Positions 35,948 through 44,553 of a DNA stretch of 64,000 bases are shown one piece after another. Origin of the DNA: JAUWCL01 sp964599375. Lineage in GTDB: Bacteria; Krumholzibacteriota; Krumholzibacteriia; Krumholzibacteriales; Krumholzibacteriaceae. A program made the translations under genes and the position numbers. Position 1 is the stretch's first letter; each line of letters opens with the position of its first letter. The stretch lies in the NCBI GenBank assembly GCA_964599375.1, contig CAZREW010000011.1, forward strand, positions 1-64,000, in the 5' to 3' direction. Below the pieces are notes generated by a model. That model ran no database searches and was not told the DNA's origin. It worked only from the letters and a program-made list of their open reading frames with translations.

Positions 35948-38900
35948 TGAGAAAGATCTCGGACTTTTCCGTCAGCCATCCGATCACGGTGACGATGATC
36001 GTCCTAGGCGTGATCCTGCTCGGCTGGATCTCCTTTCAGCGTCTCGGCATCGACCTCTTCCCCGACCTGAACAACCCGCGCCTGTTCGTCGAGATATCGG
36101 CGGGCGAGCGGCCGCCCGAGGAGATGGAAAAGCAGTATATCGACCCCATCGAGAACATGATCTTCACTCAGAAGGGGATTACGGACGTCTCTTCGGCGAT
36201 AAGGGTCGGCGCGGCCAGGATCACCGTCGAGTACGGGTGGGACATGGACATGGACGAGGCCTTCCTGAACCTTCAGAAGGCCGCCGCCGACTTCGGGCAG
36301 GGCGACAGCGACCTTGAGATAACCATAACGCAGCACGATCCGAACTCCGACCCAGTCATGACGGTCGCCCTGGTCAACCCGGAAGTGACCGACATGGACG
36401 GCCCGCGCAGGATCGCCGAGAACTACATCCGCAACGAGCTTGTCAGGATCGATGGCATAGCGGGAGTCGAGATATCCGGCGGCGAGACGAAGGAAGTCAT
36501 CGTCAGGACCGACCCCTACATGCTCGAGGCGTACGGCCTGACGGTTGACGGGATCGCGTCGACAATCAGGAACTACAACGTCGAGGCGTCCGGCGGCACC
36601 GTGACCGAGATGGGGATATCGTACCTGATAAAGGGCGTTTCCGTGATGGAGACGATCGAGGATATAAAGGGGATCATCCTCGCGTGGAAGGAGCCCGCAG
36701 AGGGCCAGCAGCTCTCAGGCGGCCAGCAGGTTTCCCAGGTCCAGGCCGGCGGCGCGGCCTCGACCGAAAAGGCTCCGGTATTCCTGCGGGACGTCGCCGA
36801 CGTCTCCCTTCGCAACAGGGAGCCGGACAACATCGTAAGGCTCAACGGAGTGCGGTGCCTCGGGCTCTCCATATTCAAGGAGATGAGATTCAACACGGTC
36901 GAGGCGAGCAGGAACCTCCTGGAGGCGCTCGACAGAATCGAGAAGGCCCTTCCCGGATACGAGATCGTTGTGATCCAGGACCAGGGGCGTTTCATCAAGT
37001 CCTCTATCGGCGAGGTGAGGCAGACCGCGCTGTTCGGGATCTTCCTCGCCGTGCTCGTCCTGTACGTATTTCTCAGGAGGCTGGGGACCACCGCTATCAT
37101 AAGCATTTCCATACCTGTCTCGATCGTCGCCACGTTCAACCTGATGTACTTCAAGGGGCTCTCCCTCAATATCATGACGCTCGGCGGGCTCGCGCTCGGG
37201 GCGGGGATGCTCGTGGACAACGCTATCGTCGTCGTGGAAAACATTGTGCGCAACATCGAGTCGGGCATGGATGTCAGGGAAGCGGCCGCGACCGGGACAT
37301 CCCAGGTCGGGGGAGCGATCACCGCCTCGACGCTCACGACGATCGTCGTATTCCTCCCTATAGTATACCTGCACGGAGCGGCGGGCGAACTGTTCAAGGA
37401 CCAGGCGTGGACGGTGACCTTTGCCCTTCTCTCCTCTCTCGCTGTCGCGCTCCTCGTAATACCGATGCTCGCCGGCAGGTTCCTCAGGAGCGAAAGCAGG
37501 ACATCGGCGGCCGGGCCGGTAAGGTTCGAAAGATACGGCGCGTTCCTGAGGAATGTTCTCAGGAGACGATGGACGGTCATAGCCGGTGCCGCCGGCCTCA
37601 TAGTGCTTGCGGTCCTCCTGCTTCCCGTCATAGGAAGCGAGTTCATCCCCGAGACGAACGCCGACGAATACTCGATATACCTGACTCTCCCTGAAGGGTC
37701 CGACCTTACGAGGACCGACGGCACGGTCAGGGGGCTCGAGGAGCTGATAAGAGGGACATTCGGCGACGCCGTGGAGGATCTCTACAGCACCGCCGGACCG
37801 GTGACCGGCATAGGAAGCGACGAGTCCTCTATCTTCCAGGACGAGAACACCGCGGTCGTGAAGATAAAGTTCGCCGGCGGGCACAGGCTCGATTCCGGGG
37901 ATATCATGTCCAGGCTGGGCGGTGTGCTGTCTACCCTGCCGGGTGTCGAATCGAGACTTGTCCAGGACCAGACGGCCCTTCGCTCGATACTCGGCGCCGA
38001 GTCCGCCCCGATAGTGGTCGAGATAAAAGGCGACGATCTCGAGACACTCTCTCTTCTGGCCGACCAGACGAGGGATAAGCTCTCCACCATCGGGGACCTC
38101 TACAACATCGAGACCTCCCTCGAGCACGGCCGGCCCGAGGTCAACGTCGTAGTCGACCGCCTCAGGGCGGGGATGCTCGAGGTCGGGCTCAGCGAAGTGA
38201 CCGGAGCCCTTGAATCGCGGCTCTCGGGCCGCAACGCGGGTGAATGGGACCGCGGAGGCGAAAATACCGACATCACAGTGATGCTCCCCGATGTGGGGCT
38301 GGGCGACCTCGACAGGATATACATAGATTCCGGGGGCAGGCAGTACCGCCTCGACGAGCTCGCGAGCCTCGAGATTGACACGGCGCCCCGCGAGATCGAC
38401 AGGCGCGGCCAGATGAGGGCGGCGATAGTGACCGCTCACAAGCGCGAGGGCAGGCCGTTCGACCATGCGATACGCGAGATAAACGGCAAGCTCGCCTCGC
38501 TGGATGTCCCAACCGGATACAGGATCTCGATCGCCGGCGAGGAGGCCAAGAGGCGCGAGGAGTTCCACGATCTGCGGTTCGCGCTCCTGCTCTCGGTGAT
38601 ACTGGTATACATGGTCCTCGCCTCGCAGTTCGAGTCGCTCGTCCATCCGTTCGCGATACTGTTGACGATCCCGCTGGCGGGGGTCGGCGCGGTGCTCATC
38701 TTCTTCGTGCTCGGCAGGCCGCTGAGCGTGATGGCCTACATCGGTATGATCATGCTGGTAGGCATAGCGGTCAACGACTCGATCATCCTGATCGACGCGG
38801 TCAACCGGCTCAGGCGTGAAGGCATGGAGAAGGAGGAAGCGATCGTCGCCGCTGGCAGGATGAGGATAAGGCCCATTGTAATGACCAGCGCCACTACTAT

Positions 38901-39054
38901 CCTCGCCCTCCTCCCCCTCACGCTGGGATTCGGCGAGGGAGCCTCCCTGCGCTCCCCGATGGCGCTCGCTGTGATCGGCGGCCTCATAACGTCCACGATA
39001 CTCACTCTCATAGTAATACCGTGTGTCTATGACGTCCTGGATCGGAGCCGATGA
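35947..39054 (+). CDS. RND efflux permease, first of two
   Basis: This is an inner-membrane proton-driven pump subunit of the AcrB/HAE type. From the ATG at 35947 (1035 aa) it has the standard layout: TM1 (about 13-30), a large periplasmic loop, TM2-6, a second loop and TM7-12. TM4 contains GMLVDNAIVVVENI (D424, N425), where AcrB has two Asp. TM10 reads GIAVNDSIILIDAVNRL. The C-terminal TM11-12 block (RIRPIVMTSATTILALLPL to LIVIPCVYDVL) is conserved. The first loop holds a Gln/Gly-rich patch (about 255-275) not typical of AcrB. It overlaps the adaptor gene by 1 base and the RND-ABC gene by 4 bases. The two permeases may form a mixed trimer as MdtB and MdtC do. Confidence 0.92.
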   Translation: MRKISDFSVSHPITVTMIVLGVILLGWISFQRLGIDLFPDLNNPRLFVEISAGERPPEEMEKQYIDPIENMIFTQKGITDVSSAIRVGAARITVEYGWDMDMDEAFLNLQKAAADFGQGDSDLEITITQHDPNSDPVMTVALVNPEVTDMDGPRRIAENYIRNELVRIDGIAGVEISGGETKEVIVRTDPYMLEAYGLTVDGIASTIRNYNVEASGGTVTEMGISYLIKGVSVMETIEDIKGIILAWKEPAEGQQLSGGQQVSQVQAGGAASTEKAPVFLRDVADVSLRNREPDNIVRLNGVRCLGLSIFKEMRFNTVEASRNLLEALDRIEKALPGYEIVVIQDQGRFIKSSIGEVRQTALFGIFLAVLVLYVFLRRLGTTAIISISIPVSIVATFNLMYFKGLSLNIMTLGGLALGAGMLVDNAIVVVENIVRNIESGMDVREAAATGTSQVGGAITASTLTTIVVFLPIVYLHGAAGELFKDQAWTVTFALLSSLAVALLVIPMLAGRFLRSESRTSAAGPVRFERYGAFLRNVLRRRWTVIAGAAGLIVLAVLLLPVIGSEFIPETNADEYSIYLTLPEGSDLTRTDGTVRGLEELIRGTFGDAVEDLYSTAGPVTGIGSDESSIFQDENTAVVKIKFAGGHRLDSGDIMSRLGGVLSTLPGVESRLVQDQTALRSILGAESAPIVVEIKGDDLETLSLLADQTRDKLSTIGDLYNIETSLEHGRPEVNVVVDRLRAGMLEVGLSEVTGALESRLSGRNAGEWDRGGENTDITVMLPDVGLGDLDRIYIDSGGRQYRLDELASLEIDTAPREIDRRGQMRAAIVTAHKREGRPFDHAIREINGKLASLDVPTGYRISIAGEEAKRREEFHDLRFALLLSVILVYMVLASQFESLVHPFAILLTIPLAGVGAVLIFFVLGRPLSVMAYIGMIMLVGIAVNDSIILIDAVNRLRREGMEKEEAIVAAGRMRIRPIVMTSATTILALLPLTLGFGEGASLRSPMALAVIGGLITSTILTLIVIPCVYDVLDRSR

Positions 39055-42000
39055 GCGCTGGAAGTTTCATAATCCGCCGTAAGACACTGATCAGCATGAT
39101 CTTCATCGGGCTGGTGATGCTTGGTGTCATATCGGAGAGGCGCCTCCCCGTCGAACTGATCCCCGACATCGAGCTTCCGTACCTCTTCGTCATGGTCCGC
39201 TCGATGCGGCCCGTAGACCCTGCCCGGGTGGAGCGGGAGGCTGTCATACCGATAGAGGAGGCCGCGGGCACTCTCGAGGGCGTAGAGAAGATAGAATCCG
39301 ACGTCGGCCGCGGGTTCGGAAGGATCATACTCGAGTTCGAGAAGGGAGCGGACATCAAGTACGCCTTCCTCAAGCTCGAAGAGAAGATGGCCGAGATCAG
39401 GTCTTCGATCCCCGAAGACTATATGATCATCACCCGCAACATCGATACGCAGAGCATATCGAACGACCTCATGGACCTCGAGATACGCGGCATCGGTGGC
39501 ATTGACCGCGTCCGGCAGGTCGCCGACAGGGACATAACCAGGCGGTTCGAGAGCATCGAGGGGATCGCCGAAGTCACCGTGATCGGCGGGCGTGAGAAAT
39601 CCGTCGACATCCTTCTCGACGACGAGGCGATCGAGGCGTACGGGCTTACCGCTTCGAGTATCTCGAGCCTGATCTCGCGCAACGGTGCGACCAATACCTT
39701 TGTCGGCCAGGCGGTGGAGAAGGGTCGGAAATACTTCGTGAACGTCGTCACTGAATATCTCGATATAAAGGATATCGAGAACATCGTCGTGTGGCCGGAA
39801 GGCCCGGTCCTGCTCGGAGACATAGCCGAGATATCCTTCGGAGTGAAGAAACAGGAGGACATCACCAGGGTCAACGGCATGGAATCGGTCTCCATGCGCC
39901 TGACGAAGGACCAGATGATCAACATGATCGATGTCTCCGACAGGGTGCTCGAGACCGTAAAGCGGCTCAACCGCGAGATGAAGGACATGGAGATCGAGGT
40001 CGTGGTCGTGAACGATGCCGCCGAATCGATCCGTGCCAACATCGACCTTATAATCAGGCTGGCTGTTATCGGCGGGCTTCTCGCCATTGTCATTCTCTGG
40101 TTCTTTCTGAGGAACCTGAGGATCGTGTTCGTCATAGCGCTCTCGATCCCGATCTCGGTCTACATCGCGATGAACTTCTTCTACGCAGCCGGGATCTCGA
40201 TAAACTCGCTCACGCTGATCGGCATCGCGCTCGCGATCGGGATGCTCCTCGACAATGGTGTCGTCGTCCTCGAGAACATCTACAGGCTCTCCTCCACCGG
40301 GATGAGCGCCGACAGGGCCGTGCTCCAGGGAACCCGGGAAGTGTGGCGATCGATCGTGGCCGCGACGGCGACGACGATAACCGTCTTCCTCCCTTTCGTC
40401 TTCTCCTCCAACTACATAGTGCAGAGCCTCGGAAAGCATGTCGGTGTGTCGATCATCTCGACGCTGATCGTCTCGCTGGCGGCCGCCCTCCTCCTCGTCC
40501 CCATGGTCAGCCATTACTTCCTCTCCAGGGGGCCGGGAGCCGGCTACAGCCCGGTCCGGTCATACAGGGGAAGAATGATGGAGATATACCGCGTCCTGCT
40601 CAAAACGGGGATGCGTTACCCGGCGAGGACGGCTGTCGGAGCGCTGGTGATCTTCTTTGTCAGCATAATCATCTGCGTCGGCCTCAGCATCGGTTCATCG
40701 CGCGTAGAGGAGACCGGATCGTTCGACATCTTTCTGGTGATGCCGCGGGGATCGACCCTAGAGTCGACCGACGCGGCCGTCAAGGACCTCGAGGATAGAC
40801 TCGCCACGATACCCGAGAAGCAGGACATAATCAGCCGCATATACGAGGAGGACGCCCGCATCACGATAGTGCTCAAGAAAGGGTACAGCAGTATCGAAAG
40901 GCGGAATCTCGGGCAGATAAAGTCCGACGCCCGCAAGCGTATACAGGATTTCAGGACCGGCGAGATATCGTTCGAGGAGCCGACCTCGAGCACGAGGTTC
41001 CGCGGGGGGCGCGGAGGCGGGATGGGTGGCGCGATGGGGCGCTTCTTCGGATTCGGGTCGGAGCAGAAAAGCATCGTCATAAAGGGAAGCGACTTCGAGG
41101 CGATGTCCAGATTCGCCTCTAACCTCACCGGGTATATCGAGGACCTCCCCTCTACCGCCTCGGCTTCGCAGAGCGTCATCCCTGGCAGCCCCGAGATACA
41201 GCTCATATTCGATATGCCGCTGCTGACCTGGAACGGCTTGACCCTGTCGTCGGTCAGCCGGGAATTGAGCTCGTTCCAGCCCGAGCGGTCCTCGGGACAG
41301 GTCTTAAAGGACGGGACCGACGAATACGAGATCGTCATAAGGAGCGCGGGGGTCGAGGAGCGCGACACCGAAGACCTGCGCGAGATGACCCTGCAGTCCC
41401 CCTCGGGTGCCGTCATCGATCTCGAGGAAGTCAGCGATATCGTCTATTCCCGTGGCATGACGGAGATAAAGAGGGTCAACCAGGAGAAGCAGATATCGAT
41501 AACCTACTCATTCATAGACGAGATCAGCGGCTCGAGGAAGCTTCTCGACGCTGCCGAGCTCGAAATAGAGGAGCTGATCGACGGGCTCGTAGTCCCGCAG
41601 GGGATGGCGGTCGAGATCGTGGAGGAGGATACCGGCCTGGGCGATTTCAAGTTTCTCATCCTCGCGGCCTTCATTCTGATATACATGATCCTGGCCTCTG
41701 TCTTCGAGTCCCTTACCACCCCGATAGTGATGATGTTCACTATACCGCTGGCCGCTGTCGGTTCCCTGTGGCTGCTGATCTTCACCGGCACGTCGATACG
41801 GGACCCCTACACCCTGACCGGGTTTCTCATCCTGCTCGGCGTAGTAGTCAATAACGGGATCATACTGATAGACTATTCGCTCATACTCAGGCGCCGCGGC
41901 TACCGGACCGCCAGGGCGCTTATGGCGGCCGGGCAGGCGAGGGTCCGCCCGATCCTGATCACCGCGATCACCACGATAGCAGCGATGGTCCCCCTGGCGA

Positions 42001-43793
42001 TGGGAAAGGAAGAGGAAGTCTCGGTGATGGGCGCTCCGTTCGCCATAACGGTGATAGGCGGCCTCACGGTGAGCACAGTCTTTACCCTAGTCTTCATCCC
42101 CGTCGTCTATTCAGGGCTCGAGGCCGCTCTGCTGTGGATCAGAGGGCTCGACTGGAGGATCAAGCTGGCGCAGGGCGCCGCCGCGGTCCTCGGCTTCTGG
42201 CTCGTATGGGCGAAGATAGATTCTCTGATCTGGAGGTCGGCCCTTGTCGCCGCGGTCATCCTTGCCGTCCCGGCTGCCACCTGGTTCATCCTGGCGAGCC
42301 TCAGGAAGGCCTCGGAGAAAGTCATCGGCCGCGACAGCGCGATCACGATCACGGTCCGCAATCTCGTCAAGATCTATGATCAGCCCTCGAGGTTCGTACG
42401 CGAGTGGAAAAAGGGTGACCGGATCAGGGAAGGGCGCGGTGAGATACGCTCGAGCGACACCGGCGACCTGCTGTGGCAGCTTCCGGTGCTAGGTTTCATG
42501 GTCTACTTCGTATATTTCTACATCTCCTCATTCTTCTGGGCGTTCGTGCTCTCGCACGCTGTTTTCTTCTACCTGGTCTACGCTTGGAACGGCTGGAGCC
42601 CGAAACTGACGGGGCTGCCCGGATCGCGGGGGCGCATCTCCCGTGCTCTTGCGCGCTCCTTCATCTGGCTCTTCCCCGCCGCGAACCTCGCCTTCTTCTA
42701 TCTCGAGTGGAACAACCTCGCCGCAGTGATATTCATAGCGGTCCTATGGTTCGCTGCCGTCTCGATCTTCTCGACGTCGCGCAGGCTCCACCGCGAAAAG
42801 ATCAACATCGCGAGGATCGAGGGGAGGTTAGCCGGTATTCGGCGCGCCCTCTACCGTCTAGTGCTGATGATCCCGGTGATCGGCAGGCGCAAGAAGCCCT
42901 TCAAGGCGCTCGACCGCGTCTCGCTCGAGATCGGGAGCGGCATGTTCGGGCTGCTCGGCCCGAACGGCGCGGGAAAGACTACTCTGATGCGGATCATCTG
43001 CGGCATCCTCGACCAGAGCTACGGGAAGGTCTATATAAACGGGATCGACACCTCCAGGAAGCGCGAGGAGCTCCAGGGACTGATCGGATACCTGCCGCAG
43101 GAGTTCGGCACGTACGAGAACATGACCGCGCGCGAGTTCCTCGACTACCAGGCGATACTGAAGGGGCTCAGGGAGGAGGGCAGGCGCAGGGAGATGATCG
43201 ACTACGTCCTCAAGGCCGTGCATATAGAGGAGCACGCCGACAGGAAGATAGGCGCCTTCTCGGGCGGGATGAAACAGCGCGTCGGGATCGCGCAGATACT
43301 GCTTCACCTTCCGAGGATCCTAGTCGTCGACGAGCCGACCGCGGGCCTCGACCCGCGTGAGAGGATCAGGTTCCGCAACCTCCTCGTCGAGCTGAGCAGG
43401 GAGAGGATCGTGATCTTTTCGACGCATATCATCGAGGACATATACAGCTCCTGCAACCGCGTCGCGGTGCTCAACAAGGGACAGCTCCTCTACCTCGATG
43501 AGCCGACGAAGATGACGGCCACGGCCGCCGGCAAGGTCTGGTCGTTCAGTGTGGAGGCGGCCGATTTCGAGAAGATACGCAAGGAGCACGTAGTGGTCCA
43601 CCACATGCGCGACGGTGCGAGGATCAAGGTCAGGTGCCTCGCCGAAAGGAGACCCGTGCCGGACGCCAGCGAGTCGAGGCCCACACTCGAGGACGCCTAC
43701 CTCTGGCTGCTGAGATCTTCGGGGAGCGACATCCTCGGAGCCCGCACAGCTATCGAGGAAGCCGCGGGAGGTGTGACCGATGCGCAGGTTTGA
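39051..43793 (+). CDS. RND permease fused to an ABC ATPase (RND-ABC chimera)
   Basis: This 1580-residue protein joins two transporter classes in one reading frame. Residues 1 to about 1025 are a complete RND permease (TM4 GMLLDNGVVVLENI, D401 and N402; TM10 GVVVNNGIILIDY). Two further helices follow (about 1037-1082). A strand like the first beta strand of ABC domains, ITITVRNLVKIYD, is at 1098-1110. Four helices come next (about 1141-1176 and 1203-1241). The ABC domain then continues from about 1284, with Walker A GPNGAGKT (1303-1310), Q-loop LPQEF (1348-1352), signature FSGGMKQR (1403-1410), Walker B ILVVDEPT (1423-1430) and H1459. A Gly/Arg-rich patch lies at 650-670. All ATPase motifs are intact. 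I see no stop, frameshift or repeat at the join, so a real fusion is more likely than an error. It overlaps both neighbouring genes. Confidence 0.88.
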   Translation: MSAGSFIIRRKTLISMIFIGLVMLGVISERRLPVELIPDIELPYLFVMVRSMRPVDPARVEREAVIPIEEAAGTLEGVEKIESDVGRGFGRIILEFEKGADIKYAFLKLEEKMAEIRSSIPEDYMIITRNIDTQSISNDLMDLEIRGIGGIDRVRQVADRDITRRFESIEGIAEVTVIGGREKSVDILLDDEAIEAYGLTASSISSLISRNGATNTFVGQAVEKGRKYFVNVVTEYLDIKDIENIVVWPEGPVLLGDIAEISFGVKKQEDITRVNGMESVSMRLTKDQMINMIDVSDRVLETVKRLNREMKDMEIEVVVVNDAAESIRANIDLIIRLAVIGGLLAIVILWFFLRNLRIVFVIALSIPISVYIAMNFFYAAGISINSLTLIGIALAIGMLLDNGVVVLENIYRLSSTGMSADRAVLQGTREVWRSIVAATATTITVFLPFVFSSNYIVQSLGKHVGVSIISTLIVSLAAALLLVPMVSHYFLSRGPGAGYSPVRSYRGRMMEIYRVLLKTGMRYPARTAVGALVIFFVSIIICVGLSIGSSRVEETGSFDIFLVMPRGSTLESTDAAVKDLEDRLATIPEKQDIISRIYEEDARITIVLKKGYSSIERRNLGQIKSDARKRIQDFRTGEISFEEPTSSTRFRGGRGGGMGGAMGRFFGFGSEQKSIVIKGSDFEAMSRFASNLTGYIEDLPSTASASQSVIPGSPEIQLIFDMPLLTWNGLTLSSVSRELSSFQPERSSGQVLKDGTDEYEIVIRSAGVEERDTEDLREMTLQSPSGAVIDLEEVSDIVYSRGMTEIKRVNQEKQISITYSFIDEISGSRKLLDAAELEIEELIDGLVVPQGMAVEIVEEDTGLGDFKFLILAAFILIYMILASVFESLTTPIVMMFTIPLAAVGSLWLLIFTGTSIRDPYTLTGFLILLGVVVNNGIILIDYSLILRRRGYRTARALMAAGQARVRPILITAITTIAAMVPLAMGKEEEVSVMGAPFAITVIGGLTVSTVFTLVFIPVVYSGLEAALLWIRGLDWRIKLAQGAAAVLGFWLVWAKIDSLIWRSALVAAVILAVPAATWFILASLRKASEKVIGRDSAITITVRNLVKIYDQPSRFVREWKKGDRIREGRGEIRSSDTGDLLWQLPVLGFMVYFVYFYISSFFWAFVLSHAVFFYLVYAWNGWSPKLTGLPGSRGRISRALARSFIWLFPAANLAFFYLEWNNLAAVIFIAVLWFAAVSIFSTSRRLHREKINIARIEGRLAGIRRALYRLVLMIPVIGRRKKPFKALDRVSLEIGSGMFGLLGPNGAGKTTLMRIICGILDQSYGKVYINGIDTSRKREELQGLIGYLPQEFGTYENMTAREFLDYQAILKGLREEGRRREMIDYVLKAVHIEEHADRKIGAFSGGMKQRVGIAQILLHLPRILVVDEPTAGLDPRERIRFRNLLVELSRERIVIFSTHIIEDIYSSCNRVAVLNKGQLLYLDEPTKMTATAAGKVWSFSVEAADFEKIRKEHVVVHHMRDGARIKVRCLAERRPVPDASESRPTLEDAYLWLLRSSGSDILGARTAIEEAAGGVTDAQV

Positions 43794-44502
43794 ACGAGTC
43801 CGTGATTTCTTGTACTCGGCGAGGAAGATCTCCTCTTACAACCTTAAGATCGTCTTTGCCAACAGGTTCATCTACTTCCTGCTCGCCGCGCTGATATTCT
43901 TCCTCGCGGCAGGCGCGATCTCGTTCTTCTCTTCCGACTCTAACCCGGGCCCGCAGGACGTCTACTACATCCTGATGTTCCCCGGCATCCTCCTCGTCTT
44001 CTATCCCACAGCGTTCGGGATACAGAACGATGTCGATTCGAGAATGATCGAGATACTCTTCGGCATCCCCGACTACAGGTACAAGGTCTGGCTCTCGAGA
44101 ATGGCGCTGATTTGGCTCATCGTCTTCGTGCTGCTCGTGATCCTGACTGCGCTCAGCTCGGTGGTCTTCGTCCGGGTCCCGGTCCTCAGGATGGTCTATC
44201 ACCTGATGTTCCCGATCTTCTTTCTCGGCGCCCTCTCGTTCATGTTCTCGACCGTCATACGGAACGGTAACGGGACGGCTGTCGCCATGGTGGTGATCGG
44301 CATGGGATTCTGGTTCGCGACCGAGATCCTCTCGAAGAGCAAGTGGAACCTCTTCCTCAATCCCTTCCGGGTGCCCGAGCAGATGACTGCTGCAGCCTGG
44401 TCGGGGATAGTCTACCAGAACCGGATCATGCTCGCTGTTGGAAGCGTCATCGCGATCCTGTACGGGCTCTATAACCTCCAGAAGAGGGAAAAGTTCATCT
44501 GA
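43780..44502 (+). CDS. ABC-2-type permease-like membrane protein
   Basis: This 240-residue protein has six membrane helices (about 30-48, 62-78, 105-130, 140-158, 165-180 and 215-232). The spacing is typical of short ABC-2 permeases. The phrase QNDVDSRMIEILFGIPDYRYKVWLSRM lies between the second and third helices and resembles the coupling-helix region of such proteins. It begins inside the end of the chimera gene (14-base overlap, GGGAGGTG ribosome-binding site). The likely ATPase partner is therefore the C-terminal ABC domain of the chimera. Confidence 0.78.
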   Translation: MRRFERVRDFLYSARKISSYNLKIVFANRFIYFLLAALIFFLAAGAISFFSSDSNPGPQDVYYILMFPGILLVFYPTAFGIQNDVDSRMIEILFGIPDYRYKVWLSRMALIWLIVFVLLVILTALSSVVFVRVPVLRMVYHLMFPIFFLGALSFMFSTVIRNGNGTAVAMVVIGMGFWFATEILSKSKWNLFLNPFRVPEQMTAAAWSGIVYQNRIMLAVGSVIAILYGLYNLQKREKFI

Positions 44503-44553
44503 AAGTCTCTTCTGCCTTCCCCGCTGTTGCATGGGGTCCCGATAAATGCTAGC

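Noticed and set aside
36715..38646. 643-codon open frame antisense to the first RND permease gene
   Set aside because: It is a shadow of a clear RND gene with many low-complexity, Arg/Glu-rich stretches and no recognisable product or ribosome-binding site.
39027..40514. 495-codon open frame antisense to the RND-ABC chimera
   Set aside because: It lies fully inside a gene with intact RND motifs on the other strand. Its sequence is rich in charged residues and resembles no protein.
43780..43793. Possible sequencing frameshift at the junction of the RND-ABC gene and the next permease
   Set aside because: The 14-base overlap has a good ribosome-binding site (GGGAGGTG) and both chains are complete, so an ordinary gene overlap is a better explanation.
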